Below, one piece after another: positions 47,233 to 56,088 of a DNA stretch of 64,000 bases (its first letter is position 1; every line of letters starts with the position of its first letter). The position numbers and the translations under genes are program-made. The stretch lies in NCBI RefSeq assembly GCF_028200735.1, contig NZ_JAQKPV010000007.1, positions 233,292 through 297,291 on the forward strand, written 5' to 3'. This stretch comes from Streptomyces sp. ACA25 (GTDB lineage Bacteria > Actinomycetota > Actinomycetes > Streptomycetales > Streptomycetaceae). Below the pieces are notes generated by a model. The model was given only the letters and a program-made list of their open reading frames with translations, was not told the origin of the DNA and made no database searches.

Positions 47233-47246
47233 GGTTCACGAGGGTA
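47233..47246 (-). promoter_or_regulatory. -10 element for predicted leaderless ATPase mRNA
   Basis: On the minus strand TACCCT (47246-47241) is followed by 8 nt and GTG 47232. Confidence 0.42.
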
Positions 47247-47295
47247 CGCGGCGCGATGGGGTTACCGGGGCCCCGGGGCACCGGAAAGGTGGAGC

Positions 47296-48528
47296 TCAGC
47301 TGTCCGAGGACGTCATACCCGCCGAGGTGCGGTGGTCGATCTCCCGCCAGAAACCGGCCCTGATGGCGTACCGGTCGTGCTCGTCGATCTGGTCGTCCTT
47401 GTGGGTCAGCAGACCGAAGCGAGCCGCGTAACGCAGCAGCTCGCCGTCGATGCGGTGCGGAATACGGGGGTACTCCTTGGACAACAGCTCGAGGCTGGCC
47501 GGCGGAATGAGCCGTTCGACCCAACGGCGGGCGAACACCTGCCCCACCTCGAAGGGGTCGCCGCTCACGGCGGTGATGTCCTCCTCGCGGTCCGCCCAGC
47601 GCTGCTCGGCGGTGGTGAGCTGGGAGAGCATCGGCAGTGCGGCGGACTCCGCGGACTCCGCAGGGCCGGCGCGCTCGATCCAGCCCTTGTCGGAGGACCA
47701 GCGCAGCGTGGCCGGAGACGGCGGCTGCGCGGGCCGCCCGAGCGAGGCCAGGTCCTTGGGCGTGGGCACCCCTCTGGCCGCACCGCCGTCCTCCGCGGGC
47801 TCCTCGGCCGGGCGCTCGGGCTCGGCCTGGATCTCCGGTTCGCTCCGCGGTGCGGAACCGTTCTGGGCCGCGCGGTCGGTGCCCTCCGGGTGCTCGCCTG
47901 CCGGATCGGGCAGCGGGGCGGAGAGGATCGCCGCGATCTCGGGGCGGGGGACGGGCTGCGGCGCATCGGATGCCGGGATCTCGCGGACCCGCATCGCGCG
48001 GGTGATCCAGGCACGGTCCAGCACCCGCCGCTCGTCGGCCTCCGCGACCAGGTCCTCGGACTGGTTGTAGTCGCCGTCCGCCGCCTGGACGGCCCACAGA
48101 TGGACCGCGACGCCGTGCTCCTTGGCGGACATCAGTCCGGGCAGCAGGTCCCCGTCACCGGTGACCAGCACGATGTCGGCGCAGGCGCGGTTCCGCGCGA
48201 GTTCGGTGAGCTCGGCGTGCATGGCGGCGTCCACGCCCTTCTGCGCCCAGCGTCCGTCGCTGCGAGTGAGCGCTCCCAGCCGGACGGTGACCCGTGGCAT
48301 CACCCGCAGTCGGCGATGCTCGGGCTGGGGCACCCGGTCCGGAGCGCCGTCGAACCAGTAGATGCGCAGCAGATGGCACCCGGTGTCCTCCTCGGCGCGC
48401 TCCCGCAGACCCTGAATGAGCGCGGTGTGGTCGACGCTGATCCTGGAGCGGGCCGGATCACCTGCCAGGAGGCTCGCGGCGGCGCCCAGCAGGTATCCGG
48501 CGTCCACCAGGACGACGCAGCGGTCCAC
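47296..48528 (-). CDS. NYN/PIN-domain protein, putative RNA nuclease
   Basis: 410 residues. The N-terminal 180 residues are a NYN (PIN-like) nuclease domain with the acidic active-site positions in CVVLVDAGYLLGA, QKGVDAAMHAEL and DIVLVTGDGDLLPGL. A Pro/Glu-rich linker of about 100 residues follows, then a conserved C-terminal region (QVFARRWVERLIPPASLELL, YPRIPHRIDGELLRYAARFG) resembling the winged-helix domains attached to NYN proteins. RNA processing or decay is likely; targets unknown. It stands alone between the ABC exporter and a small basic protein gene. Confidence 0.85.
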   Translation of the reverse strand: MDRCVVLVDAGYLLGAAASLLAGDPARSRISVDHTALIQGLRERAEEDTGCHLLRIYWFDGAPDRVPQPEHRRLRVMPRVTVRLGALTRSDGRWAQKGVDAAMHAELTELARNRACADIVLVTGDGDLLPGLMSAKEHGVAVHLWAVQAADGDYNQSEDLVAEADERRVLDRAWITRAMRVREIPASDAPQPVPRPEIAAILSAPLPDPAGEHPEGTDRAAQNGSAPRSEPEIQAEPERPAEEPAEDGGAARGVPTPKDLASLGRPAQPPSPATLRWSSDKGWIERAGPAESAESAALPMLSQLTTAEQRWADREEDITAVSGDPFEVGQVFARRWVERLIPPASLELLSKEYPRIPHRIDGELLRYAARFGLLTHKDDQIDEHDRYAIRAGFWREIDHRTSAGMTSSDS

Positions 48529-48698
48529 GTTGCACCTCTTTCACCGGAGCTTTCCCCTGAGTCTGCCCGACGCCGCGGTTCTTATCGGGCCCGATGTCGA
48601 TCATCGGCGTGGCGGTGCCAACCACTGCCCGAAATGCACCTTTTGCTAGGATATGCCACGCTGATTCCGTCCTGAGTTCCACGAATCCAGGAGGCATC

Positions 48699-48872
48699 AT
48701 GGGCAAAGCGAAGAATTCCCAACAGAAGGCGCAGAACGGCCGGGCCACCGCGGGGGAGCAGCCCGGACCGCAGGACGAGACAGCGACCAGCGCGCCGGAC
48801 GGCCCGGACGGCCCGGCCTCGATGCCCCGGATGGCCCACAAGAAGCGGCAGAAGCGCTTCGGCCACAACTGA
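48699..48872 (+). CDS. Small basic protein, unknown function
   Basis: 57 residues from ATG 48699 (MGKAKNSQQKAQNGR) with an ideal AGGAGG ribosome site. The ends are basic (GKAKNSQQKAQ and HKKRQKRFGHN) and the middle is acidic and Pro/Gly-rich, so it is probably disordered. I recall similar short proteins at this locus in other streptomycetes but no function. TAGGAT at 48647-48652 is a candidate -10 element. The divergent gap to the NYN gene is 170 nt, and a bidirectional hairpin follows the stop. Confidence 0.78.
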   Translation: MGKAKNSQQKAQNGRATAGEQPGPQDETATSAPDGPDGPASMPRMAHKKRQKRFGHN

Positions 48873-48905
48873 CCGGGCCCCGGCAGCCCTCCCGCAGTGG
48901 ACGCG

Positions 48906-48948
48906 CCGCCGCCGGGCGGGCCGGCAGGACCGGTCCGCCCGGCGGCGG
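48906..48948. terminator. Bidirectional hairpin between small basic protein gene and dnaE
   Basis: CCGCCGCCGGGCGG (48906-48919) and CCGCCCGGCGGCGG (48935-48948) form a perfect 14-bp stem with a 15-nt loop between two convergent genes, so it can end both transcripts. Confidence 0.8.
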
Positions 48949-48962
48949 GGCGTGCGGCGGTG

Positions 48963-51900
48963 TCAGCCGGCCAGGCAGGTGGGGCCCAGCAGAGCCTTGA
49001 GGTCGCCGAAGAGCGCCGGGTCGGGCTGCACCCGGTGCCGGTCCAGACGCAGCACCGTCGTGCTGCGCGCGCCCTGCAGCTTCACCCGGACCTCGGTGCT
49101 GCCGCGGTGCTGCCCGAGCACCTCGCCGAGCTGCTCCACCAGCGGCGGGGTGACCTTCACGGTCGGGATGACGATGGTCACCGGTGCGTTGGCCGAGGCC
49201 TCCGACAGGTCGGGCACCATCAGCTCCATGGCGACCAGCCGCGGTACGTCCTCCCGCTTGTCGAGCCTGCCCTTGACGAAGACCACGGCGTCCTCGACGA
49301 GCTGGGTGGAGACCAGCTGGTAGCTCGCGGGGAAGAACATGCAGTCCAGGGAGCCGGCCAGATCCTCGACCGTGGCGATCGCCCAGGCGTTGCCCTGCTT
49401 GGTCATCTTCCGCTGGAGCCCGGAGATGATGCCGCCGATGGTGACGACCGAGCCGTCTCCGTAGTCTCCCCCGGTGAGCTGGGAGATCGAGGCGTCGGAC
49501 TTTTCGCTCAGCACGTGCTCGATACCGAACAGCGGGTGGTCCGACACGTACAGGCCGAGCATCTCCCGCTCCTGGGCGAGCAGATAGCTCTTGTCCCACT
49601 CCTCCTCCGTGAACTCGACGTCCATTCCGAAGCCGGGGCCGTCGTCCCCGGTGTCGTCACCGCCGCCGAACAGGTCGAACTGGCCCTCGGCCTCCTTGCG
49701 CTTGACCTGCACCACGTTGTCGATCATCGGCTCGAAGTGCGCGGTGAGCGCCTTGCGGGTGTGGCCGAGCTGGTCGAAGGCACCCGCCTTGATCAGCGAC
49801 TCGACAGTGCGCTTGTTGCAGACCACCGCCTCGACCTTGTCGAGGAAGTCCGGGAACGAGCTGTACTTCCCCTTGGACTTGCGGCACCGGACGATCGAGT
49901 CGACGACGTTCTGCCCCACGTTGCGCACGGCCGTGAGGCCGAAGACGATCGTGTCGTCACCGCGCGGGGTGAAGTTCGCCTCGGACTCGTTGACGTCGGG
50001 CGGCAGCACCTTGATGCCCATCCGCCGGCACTCGTTGAGGTAGACGGCCGACTTGTCCTTGTCGTCGCGCACCGAGGTGAGCAGGGCCGACATGTACTCG
50101 GCCGGATAGTTGGCCTTGAGGTAGGCCGTCCAGTAGGTGATCAGGCCGTAGGCGGAGGAGTGCGCCTTGTTGAAGGCGTAGCCGGCGAACGGGACCAGCA
50201 CGTCCCACACCGCCTTGACGGCCTCGTCGGAGTACCCCTTCTCCCGCATGCCCTGCTGGAAGGGGATGAACTCCTTGTCGAGTACTTCCTGCTTCTTCTT
50301 GCCCATCGCCCGGCGCAGCAGGTCGGCCTGGCCCAGCGTGTACCCGGCCAGCACCTGGGCGGCCTTCTGCACCTGCTCCTGGTACACGATGAGGCCGTGG
50401 GTGATGCCCAGCACCTCCCTGAGCGGCTCCTCCAGCTCCGGGTGGATCGGAGTGATCTCCTGCTGGCCGTTCTTCCTCAGCGCGTAGTTGATGTGCGAGT
50501 TCATGCCCATAGGGCCCGGCCGGTAGAGGGCCGAGACGGCGGAGATGTCCTCGAAGTTGTCGGGCTTCATCAGCCGCAGCAGCGACCGCATCGGACCGCC
50601 GTCGAACTGGAAGACGCCGAGGGTGTCGCCGCGGCACAGCAGTTCGTAGGTCGGCGGGTCGTCCAGCGGCAGGTCGAGCAGCTTGGTGTCGATGCCCTTG
50701 TTCTGCTTGATGGCCCGTTGCGCGTCATCCATGATCGTGAGGTTGCGCAGCCCCAGGAAGTCCATCTTCAGCAGGCCCAGGGCCTCGCAACTGGGGTAGT
50801 CCCACTGGGTGACGACCACGCCGTCGTTCTTCGGGGAGAAGACCGGTACGTGGTCGATCAGCGGCTCACTGGACATGATCACGCCCGCCGCGTGCACGCC
50901 CATCTGCCGCACCAGGCCCTCGATGCCCCGGGCGGCGTCGATGACCTTGGTGACGTCCGGCTCGTTCTCGTACATCGACCGGATCTCGCCTGCCTCGCTG
51001 TACCGCGGGTGGCTCTTGTCGGTGATGCCGGAGAGCGGGATGCCCTTCCCGAGGACATCCGCGGGCATCGCCTTGGTGATCCGGTCGCCGACGGCGTAGG
51101 GGTAGCCGAGAACCCGAGCCGAGTCCTTGATGGCGTTCTTGGCCTTGATGGTGCCGTAGGTGCCGATCATGGCGACCTTGTCGGCGCCGTACTTCTCGGT
51201 GACGTAGCGGATCACCTCGCCGCGCCTGCGCTCGTCGAAGTCGATGTCGACATCCGGCATGGAGACACGCTCGGGGTTGAGGAACCGCTCGAAGATCAGG
51301 CCGTGGTCGATCGGGTCGAGGTCGGTGATGCCCATGGCGTAGGCGACGATCGAGCCCGCCGCCGAGCCCCGGCCCGGTCCCACCGCGATGCCGTTCTCCT
51401 TGGCCCACATGATGAAGTCGGCGACCACCAGGAAGTAGCCGGGGAACCCCATCTCGATGATGATGCCCATTTCGTAGGCGGCCTGCCGCTGCCGGTCCTC
51501 GGGGACGCCGCCGGTGTAACGGCGCTCCATGCCCCTCCGGACCTCTTCCTGGAACCAGCTCACCTCGTCGTAGCCCTCGGGCACGTCGAACCGCGGCATC
51601 AGGTTGCGGGTCTCGAACATCCCGCTGGTGTCGATGCGCTCGGCGATCAGCAGCTGGGTGTTGCGGCAGCCCTCCTGCCAGGCGTCGGAGGAGTCGATCG
51701 CGTACATCTCCGCGGCCGACTTCAGGTAGTAGCCGGAGCCGTCGAACCGGAAGCGGTCGGGGTCGGAGAGATTGCTGCCGGTCTGGATGCACAGCAGGGT
51801 GTCGTGGGCGGAGGACTCGTGCTCGTAGGTGTAATGCGAGTCGTTGGTGACCACGAACGGCGCGCCGATCTTCCGCGCGACCTCCTCGAGCCCCGCTCTC

Positions 51901-52499
51901 GCGCGGCGGTCGATGTCGATGTCGTGGTCCATCAGTTCGACGAAGAAGTTCTCCTTGCCGAAGATGTCCTGGTACTCGCCGGCCGCCTTGACCGCCTCGT
52001 CCATCTGGCCGAGCCGGATCCGGGTGCTGACCTCCCCGGACGGGCAGCCGGTGGTGGCCATCAGGCCCTCGGCGTACTCCGCCAGGAGCTCCCGGTCCAT
52101 CCGCGGCTTACGGAAGAAGCCCTCGAGGCTGGCGCGGGACTGGGCCCGGAAGAGGTTGTGCAGCCCGGCGCGGTTCCTGGCCCACATCGTCATGTGGGTG
52201 TAGGCGCCGTTACCGGAGACGTCGTCCCGCTTCTGGTGCGGCGCTCCCCACTTGACCGGACGGTTGTACCGCCGGGACTCCGGGGCCAGGTAGGCCTCGA
52301 TCCCCATGATGGGGACGATGCCCGCGTCCTTCGCCTTGTGGAAGAAGTCGTACCCGCCGTGCAGGTTGCCGTGGTCGGTCATCGCGATGTGCGACATGCC
52401 CATTTCCTCGCACGCCTGGAACATGTCCTTCAATCGCGCCGCTCCGTCCAGCAGCGAGTACTGGGTGTGGACGTGCAGATGCGTGAAGGGTTTGCTCAC
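48963..52499 (-). CDS. dnaE: DNA polymerase III alpha subunit, replicative
   Basis: 1178 residues from GTG 52499 (MSKPFTHLHVHTQYS), with GGAAGG 8 nt upstream; the frame continues 15 codons further without homology. The PHP domain opens the protein (FTHLHVHTQYSLLDGAARL, AMTDHGNLHGG). The polymerase active site is PDVDIDFDERRRGEVI (about residues 413-428) with GPGRGSAAGSIVAYA before it. A helix-hairpin-helix and an OB-fold lie in the C-terminal third. Length and intact PHP residues indicate the essential DnaE1 rather than the mutagenic DnaE2. Confidence 0.97.
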   Translation of the reverse strand: MSKPFTHLHVHTQYSLLDGAARLKDMFQACEEMGMSHIAMTDHGNLHGGYDFFHKAKDAGIVPIMGIEAYLAPESRRYNRPVKWGAPHQKRDDVSGNGAYTHMTMWARNRAGLHNLFRAQSRASLEGFFRKPRMDRELLAEYAEGLMATTGCPSGEVSTRIRLGQMDEAVKAAGEYQDIFGKENFFVELMDHDIDIDRRARAGLEEVARKIGAPFVVTNDSHYTYEHESSAHDTLLCIQTGSNLSDPDRFRFDGSGYYLKSAAEMYAIDSSDAWQEGCRNTQLLIAERIDTSGMFETRNLMPRFDVPEGYDEVSWFQEEVRRGMERRYTGGVPEDRQRQAAYEMGIIIEMGFPGYFLVVADFIMWAKENGIAVGPGRGSAAGSIVAYAMGITDLDPIDHGLIFERFLNPERVSMPDVDIDFDERRRGEVIRYVTEKYGADKVAMIGTYGTIKAKNAIKDSARVLGYPYAVGDRITKAMPADVLGKGIPLSGITDKSHPRYSEAGEIRSMYENEPDVTKVIDAARGIEGLVRQMGVHAAGVIMSSEPLIDHVPVFSPKNDGVVVTQWDYPSCEALGLLKMDFLGLRNLTIMDDAQRAIKQNKGIDTKLLDLPLDDPPTYELLCRGDTLGVFQFDGGPMRSLLRLMKPDNFEDISAVSALYRPGPMGMNSHINYALRKNGQQEITPIHPELEEPLREVLGITHGLIVYQEQVQKAAQVLAGYTLGQADLLRRAMGKKKQEVLDKEFIPFQQGMREKGYSDEAVKAVWDVLVPFAGYAFNKAHSSAYGLITYWTAYLKANYPAEYMSALLTSVRDDKDKSAVYLNECRRMGIKVLPPDVNESEANFTPRGDDTIVFGLTAVRNVGQNVVDSIVRCRKSKGKYSSFPDFLDKVEAVVCNKRTVESLIKAGAFDQLGHTRKALTAHFEPMIDNVVQVKRKEAEGQFDLFGGGDDTGDDGPGFGMDVEFTEEEWDKSYLLAQEREMLGLYVSDHPLFGIEHVLSEKSDASISQLTGGDYGDGSVVTIGGIISGLQRKMTKQGNAWAIATVEDLAGSLDCMFFPASYQLVSTQLVEDAVVFVKGRLDKREDVPRLVAMELMVPDLSEASANAPVTIVIPTVKVTPPLVEQLGEVLGQHRGSTEVRVKLQGARSTTVLRLDRHRVQPDPALFGDLKALLGPTCLAG

Positions 52500-52762
52500 C
52501 GGACGGGCCTTCCGACGGACATGATCAGGGGCGGCCGGCGCCACGGCCTGGAGGCACGAGCGGCACCGGATCCCCCGACCCTACCGCTGCCCGGGGGAAT
52601 CTCCTCCCGCACCACGCGCACCACTGGCGAGTGGATTTCCGCAGGTCAGGAGTGGTACACGGGAGAAATGGCGAGGTCAGCGCAGGGTTCGGCCGGGTGA
52701 CCTTCAGCGGCTTGCGGTTCCGGGGCTGTGCCCCGGCCACCCGGCGTGGCAGACTCGACTCG
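52500..52762. promoter_or_regulatory. Divergent intergenic region between dnaE and a membrane protein gene
   Basis: 263 nt without a credible gene. It should hold the dnaE promoter and that of the plus-strand gene. CAGACT 7 nt before ATG 52763 is a possible -10 element. I see no strong dyad. Confidence 0.4.
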
Positions 52763-53434
52763 ATGGGTATATCAGGAGCGGGTGTCCGGGTCGCGCGCGC
52801 GGCGGTCTTCACCGCGCTCTGCGTCGCCTTGTCCGCCGGCGCCCACGTCCTGCTCTCCGGAGAGCCCCTGCCGGTGCCGACCGTGGCCGCAGTCTCCGTC
52901 ACGGTCTTCACGCTCGCCTACCTGCTGGCCGGCCGGGAACGGCGGTTCCGGCAGATCGCCGCCCTCCTGCTGCCCCTCCAGCTCGCGGCGGACACCGTCT
53001 TCACCACCGGACAGGCCGCCTGCTACGGCAGCTCCGGCAGCGCCCCGGTGAACGTTTCACCGCGGTTCGTGGGCATCGACCTGCTGTGTGCGGGCGGTGA
53101 CTTCGGTACGCCGCTGGCCCGGTTCGCCGCCGGGGCCGATACCGCGATCCACCCGGCCGCCCCCTGGCTGCTGCTCGCCGTCCACCTGGTCATCGGGCTG
53201 GGGGCCGCCGGCTGGCTGCGCGGGGGTGAGGACGCTCTCGCCAGGCTGCTGCGGGCCGCCGTCGCCGCCACCTTCCGCCCGCTGCTGATCGCGGTGGCGG
53301 TCTGCACCACCGATGCCGCCGGGAACCCGGTCGCCACCCCGCCGGGAGACCTGCCCAGTCCTGCCCGGCCGCTCCCCCAGCTCGCCCACTCCGTCGTGCG
53401 GCGGGGGCCGCCGCGCCTGGTACTCGCTGCCTGA
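52763..53434 (+). CDS. Integral membrane protein, unknown function
   Basis: 223 residues from ATG 52763 (MGISGAGVRVARAAVF); earlier in-frame starts exist but add an unlikely N-terminus. Five hydrophobic segments can be seen, including AAVFTALCVALSAGAHVLLSG, TVAAVSVTVFTLAYLLAG, QIAALLLPLQLAADTVF and APWLLLAVHLVIGLGAAGWL. Five cysteines are scattered through the chain. The C-terminus is Pro-rich. I do not recognise the family. It ends 43 nt before the thioredoxin-domain gene, possibly one transcript with it. Confidence 0.72.
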   Translation: MGISGAGVRVARAAVFTALCVALSAGAHVLLSGEPLPVPTVAAVSVTVFTLAYLLAGRERRFRQIAALLLPLQLAADTVFTTGQAACYGSSGSAPVNVSPRFVGIDLLCAGGDFGTPLARFAAGADTAIHPAAPWLLLAVHLVIGLGAAGWLRGGEDALARLLRAAVAATFRPLLIAVAVCTTDAAGNPVATPPGDLPSPARPLPQLAHSVVRRGPPRLVLAA

Positions 53435-53477
53435 GCCGCATCCCCCCACCCCCGAACTCGACGGAGATCCCCTCATC

Positions 53478-54326
53478 ATGAGCAAGCGCAACACCCAGGA
53501 AGCCAAGCGAGCCGCCCGCGAGCGGCTGCAGGCCGAGCGCAAGAAGCAGGCGAAGAGCGAAAAGATCCGCCGCCAGCTGGTGGTGGCCGTCTCGGCGATC
53601 GGTGTGCTGGTCCTTCTCGGCCTGGTTGTCGTGACCATCGCCAACATGGGCGGCAGCGACGACAGCACCGACTGGGACCAGGTCGCCACCCAGCTGGAGG
53701 AGGAGGACGCGGACTACGCCACCCCGGCCCACGCCTCCGGCGAGGACGGTCTCACCGTCCTCCTGGGCGACGAGGGCGCCGCGAACACCTTCACCTTCTA
53801 CGAGGAGCCGCGCTGCCCGGCGTGCGCCTCCTTCGAGCGCAACGTCGGTGAGACCGTGAAGGAGGGCATCGAGAACGGTGACTTCAACGCGGAGTTCGTC
53901 TTCGGTGCCTTCTTCGACGAGGGCCAGACCGGAGGCACCGGCTCGAAGAACGCCGTCAGTGCCCTGGGGGCCGCGCTGAACGTCAGCCCGGAGGCGTTCC
54001 TCGGCTACGCGCAGGCCCTGTACTCCGAGGAGTTCCACACCAGCGGCAGCGGCAACCGGCCCGACGACTTCGGCAGCGACGACCGGCTGCTCGAGATCGG
54101 CCGGACCGTGGCCGCGCTGGAGGACGACTTCGCCACGTTCGAGGACGCCGTCAACGACAGCACCTTCGCCGCCTGGGCGATCCGGATGGACGAGAAGTTC
54201 AGCTCCTCCCCCGCTGACAGCACTCCCACGATCATGCTGAACGACGAGGTCATCCCGGCACCGCCCGGTGACGCCCCCTGGAACCCGGAGTACTTCCTGG
54301 CCCAGTTCGAGGAGAACAAGCAGTAA
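53478..54326 (+). CDS. Membrane-anchored thioredoxin-domain (DsbA-like) protein
   Basis: 282 residues from ATG 53478 (MSKRNTQEAKRAARERL), with GGAGAT upstream. Same plan as the protein at 7433: a Lys/Arg/Glu-rich cytoplasmic N-terminus, one membrane helix (VVAVSAIGVLVLLGLVVV), then an extracytoplasmic DsbA-like domain with redox motif CPAC in EEPRCPACASFE and the cis-proline loop STPTIMLND. It is longer through an acidic linker and a helical insert. It may form or repair disulfides in exported proteins. A strong terminator follows. Confidence 0.9.
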   Translation: MSKRNTQEAKRAARERLQAERKKQAKSEKIRRQLVVAVSAIGVLVLLGLVVVTIANMGGSDDSTDWDQVATQLEEEDADYATPAHASGEDGLTVLLGDEGAANTFTFYEEPRCPACASFERNVGETVKEGIENGDFNAEFVFGAFFDEGQTGGTGSKNAVSALGAALNVSPEAFLGYAQALYSEEFHTSGSGNRPDDFGSDDRLLEIGRTVAALEDDFATFEDAVNDSTFAAWAIRMDEKFSSSPADSTPTIMLNDEVIPAPPGDAPWNPEYFLAQFEENKQ

Positions 54327-54360
54327 CGAGGTCCAAGAGCCCCTGGACGACGTTCCCGGC

Positions 54361-54398
54361 GAGGGGGTGGACGGCCGCATCGCGCCGTCCACCCCCTC
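54361..54398 (+). terminator. Hairpin terminator after the thioredoxin-domain gene
   Basis: GAGGGGGTGGACGGC (54361-54375) and GCCGTCCACCCCCTC (54384-54398) form a perfect 15-bp stem with an 8-nt loop. Confidence 0.85.
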
Positions 54399-54467
54399 CG
54401 CCCGTTCCGGGACGGGCCGCCCCGCCCGGTGTCCGCGGAACCGGTGGCTGCCCGTGAGTAACGCGCC

Positions 54468-54479
54468 TATGGTGCTCCC
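54468..54479 (+). promoter_or_regulatory. -10 element for predicted leaderless kinase mRNA
   Basis: TATGGT (54468-54473) is followed by 6 nt and ATG 54480. Confidence 0.45.
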
Positions 54480-56057
54480 ATGGCTGGGGGAGCAAGAGGA
54501 CAGATCATCGACGGCCGGTTCGAACTGCTGCAGCGGCTGGGCCAGGGTGGCATGGGGACGGTCTGGAGAGCCTGGGACGTGGCCCTGCACCGGGAGGTCG
54601 CCCTCAAGGAGGTCCGGCCGCAGGAGGAAGGCGACGACGAGGAGGACGCTCCGCGCCCCTCGAGCGCGCTCCGGGAACGGGTGCTGCGCGAGGCGCGTGC
54701 CCTGGCCCGGCTCAGCCACCCGAATGTGGTGACCATCCATCACATCATCGACATCGAGCCGTACCCCTGGCTGGTGATGGAGCTGGTGCCCGGAGCTCCC
54801 CTCCAGCGGCGGCTGAAGGACGGGCCGCTGCCCCTCGCGGAAGCGGTACGGCACGGCCGGGACGTGCTGGCGGCGCTGCGGGCCGCGCACGCGGCGGGAA
54901 TCCATCACCGCGACGTGAAGCCGGCCAACGTGTTACTGCGCGAGGACGGCTCCGCGGTACTGACGGACTTCGGCATCGCCGCCATGGCCGGCTCGGCCCG
55001 GGTCACCGCCACCGGCAGCATCGTCGGGTCCCCCGAGTATCTCGCCCCCGAGCGGATCCGCGGCGCCCCCGACCACCCCTCCGCCGACCTGTGGTCCCTC
55101 GGCATGCTGCTGTACGTGCTGGTGGAGGGCTACAGCCCGCTGCGCCGGGGGACGACCCTGGCCACCCTGACGGCGGTGCTCGAGGAGCCCTTGCCCCCGC
55201 CGGTGCGCTCCGGCCCGCTGACTCCCGTGCTGCGAGCGCTGCTGGTGAGGGACCCGGTGGTGCGGCCGGACGCGGAACGGCTGGACGCCATGCTCGCCGA
55301 GGCCGGTGCGGAGGCACGGCGGGTGGCCGCCGGCCCGACCGTCTCGGTGGTGGCGGCGGTGCCGCCGCCACCGGACCGAAAGAGCCCTGCGCCCCCCGTC
55401 CCGCCGGCGGGTCCGGTCCGGCGTCCCGGGACCAGGGCGCTCGTCGCTGCCCTGGCCGGGGCGCTGTTGATGGTCGGTGGTGTGATCACCGGGCTGCTGC
55501 TGCTCTCGGGCGGTGCGGGGGACGACGAGGCGGTGGGGAGCGGGCCCGGTCAGGACCGCAGCGATCAGGAGCGGCCCGCCGAGCAGAACCCGGGGGAGGT
55601 GTCACAGCCGGAGCCCGACGAAGGGCTCACGGACGTGGAGGAACCGGTGGAGCCCGAGGAAACGGCGGCCCCCGGCGGCACTCCCGGTCCGGGCGCCGAC
55701 CCCACCCCTGATCCGTCGGAGGAGCAGGTGGCGCGCGGGAGCTGGATCGCTCAGCTGTTCTCGGAGCCGGTCAGCAACGGCAGCGCCTCCCGCGATCAGC
55801 GGGTGGCCGCCGTCCGTGCCGAGGTACCGGAGGCTCAGGTGCTGCTGAGCGACGAATTCGCCTCGCTCAATCCCGGCTACTGGGTGATCTACGTCCCGGG
55901 CCCGTTCGCGGACGGCCGGGCCGCGGTGCGGTTCTGTGCGGACCGCGGCCGCACCTCCTCGAACGAGTGCGTCGGCCGCTACCTGAGCACGGACCTCGCC
56001 GACAAGGAGCTGATCTGCCACCCGCAGGGCGGCGGAAGCGGCCGCTGCGAGGAGTGA
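54480..56057 (+). CDS. Membrane Ser/Thr protein kinase
   Basis: 525 residues. The kinase domain spans about residues 14-275: P-loop GQGGMGTVW, Lys43 in ALKEV, catalytic IHHRDVKPANVLL (Asp145), metal-binding LTDFGIA and the activation loop TATGSIVGSPEYLAPE. A Pro-rich juxtamembrane region leads to one membrane helix at about 319-342. The outer part is an acidic, Pro/Glu-rich stalk and a C-terminal domain with four cysteines (RFCADRG, NECVGRY, ICHPQGG, RCEE) rather than PASTA repeats. The ligand is unknown. It is a single-gene unit and converges on the hydrolase gene. Confidence 0.93.
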   Translation: MAGGARGQIIDGRFELLQRLGQGGMGTVWRAWDVALHREVALKEVRPQEEGDDEEDAPRPSSALRERVLREARALARLSHPNVVTIHHIIDIEPYPWLVMELVPGAPLQRRLKDGPLPLAEAVRHGRDVLAALRAAHAAGIHHRDVKPANVLLREDGSAVLTDFGIAAMAGSARVTATGSIVGSPEYLAPERIRGAPDHPSADLWSLGMLLYVLVEGYSPLRRGTTLATLTAVLEEPLPPPVRSGPLTPVLRALLVRDPVVRPDAERLDAMLAEAGAEARRVAAGPTVSVVAAVPPPPDRKSPAPPVPPAGPVRRPGTRALVAALAGALLMVGGVITGLLLLSGGAGDDEAVGSGPGQDRSDQERPAEQNPGEVSQPEPDEGLTDVEEPVEPEETAAPGGTPGPGADPTPDPSEEQVARGSWIAQLFSEPVSNGSASRDQRVAAVRAEVPEAQVLLSDEFASLNPGYWVIYVPGPFADGRAAVRFCADRGRTSSNECVGRYLSTDLADKELICHPQGGGSGRCEE

Positions 56058-56088
56058 CCGGCGAGCCGGTCACTCGCGGCCGGGCCGG

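Noticed and set aside
48897..52700. A 1267-codon open frame on the plus strand opposite dnaE
   Set aside because: Antisense shadow of the polymerase gene, with no recognisable motif.
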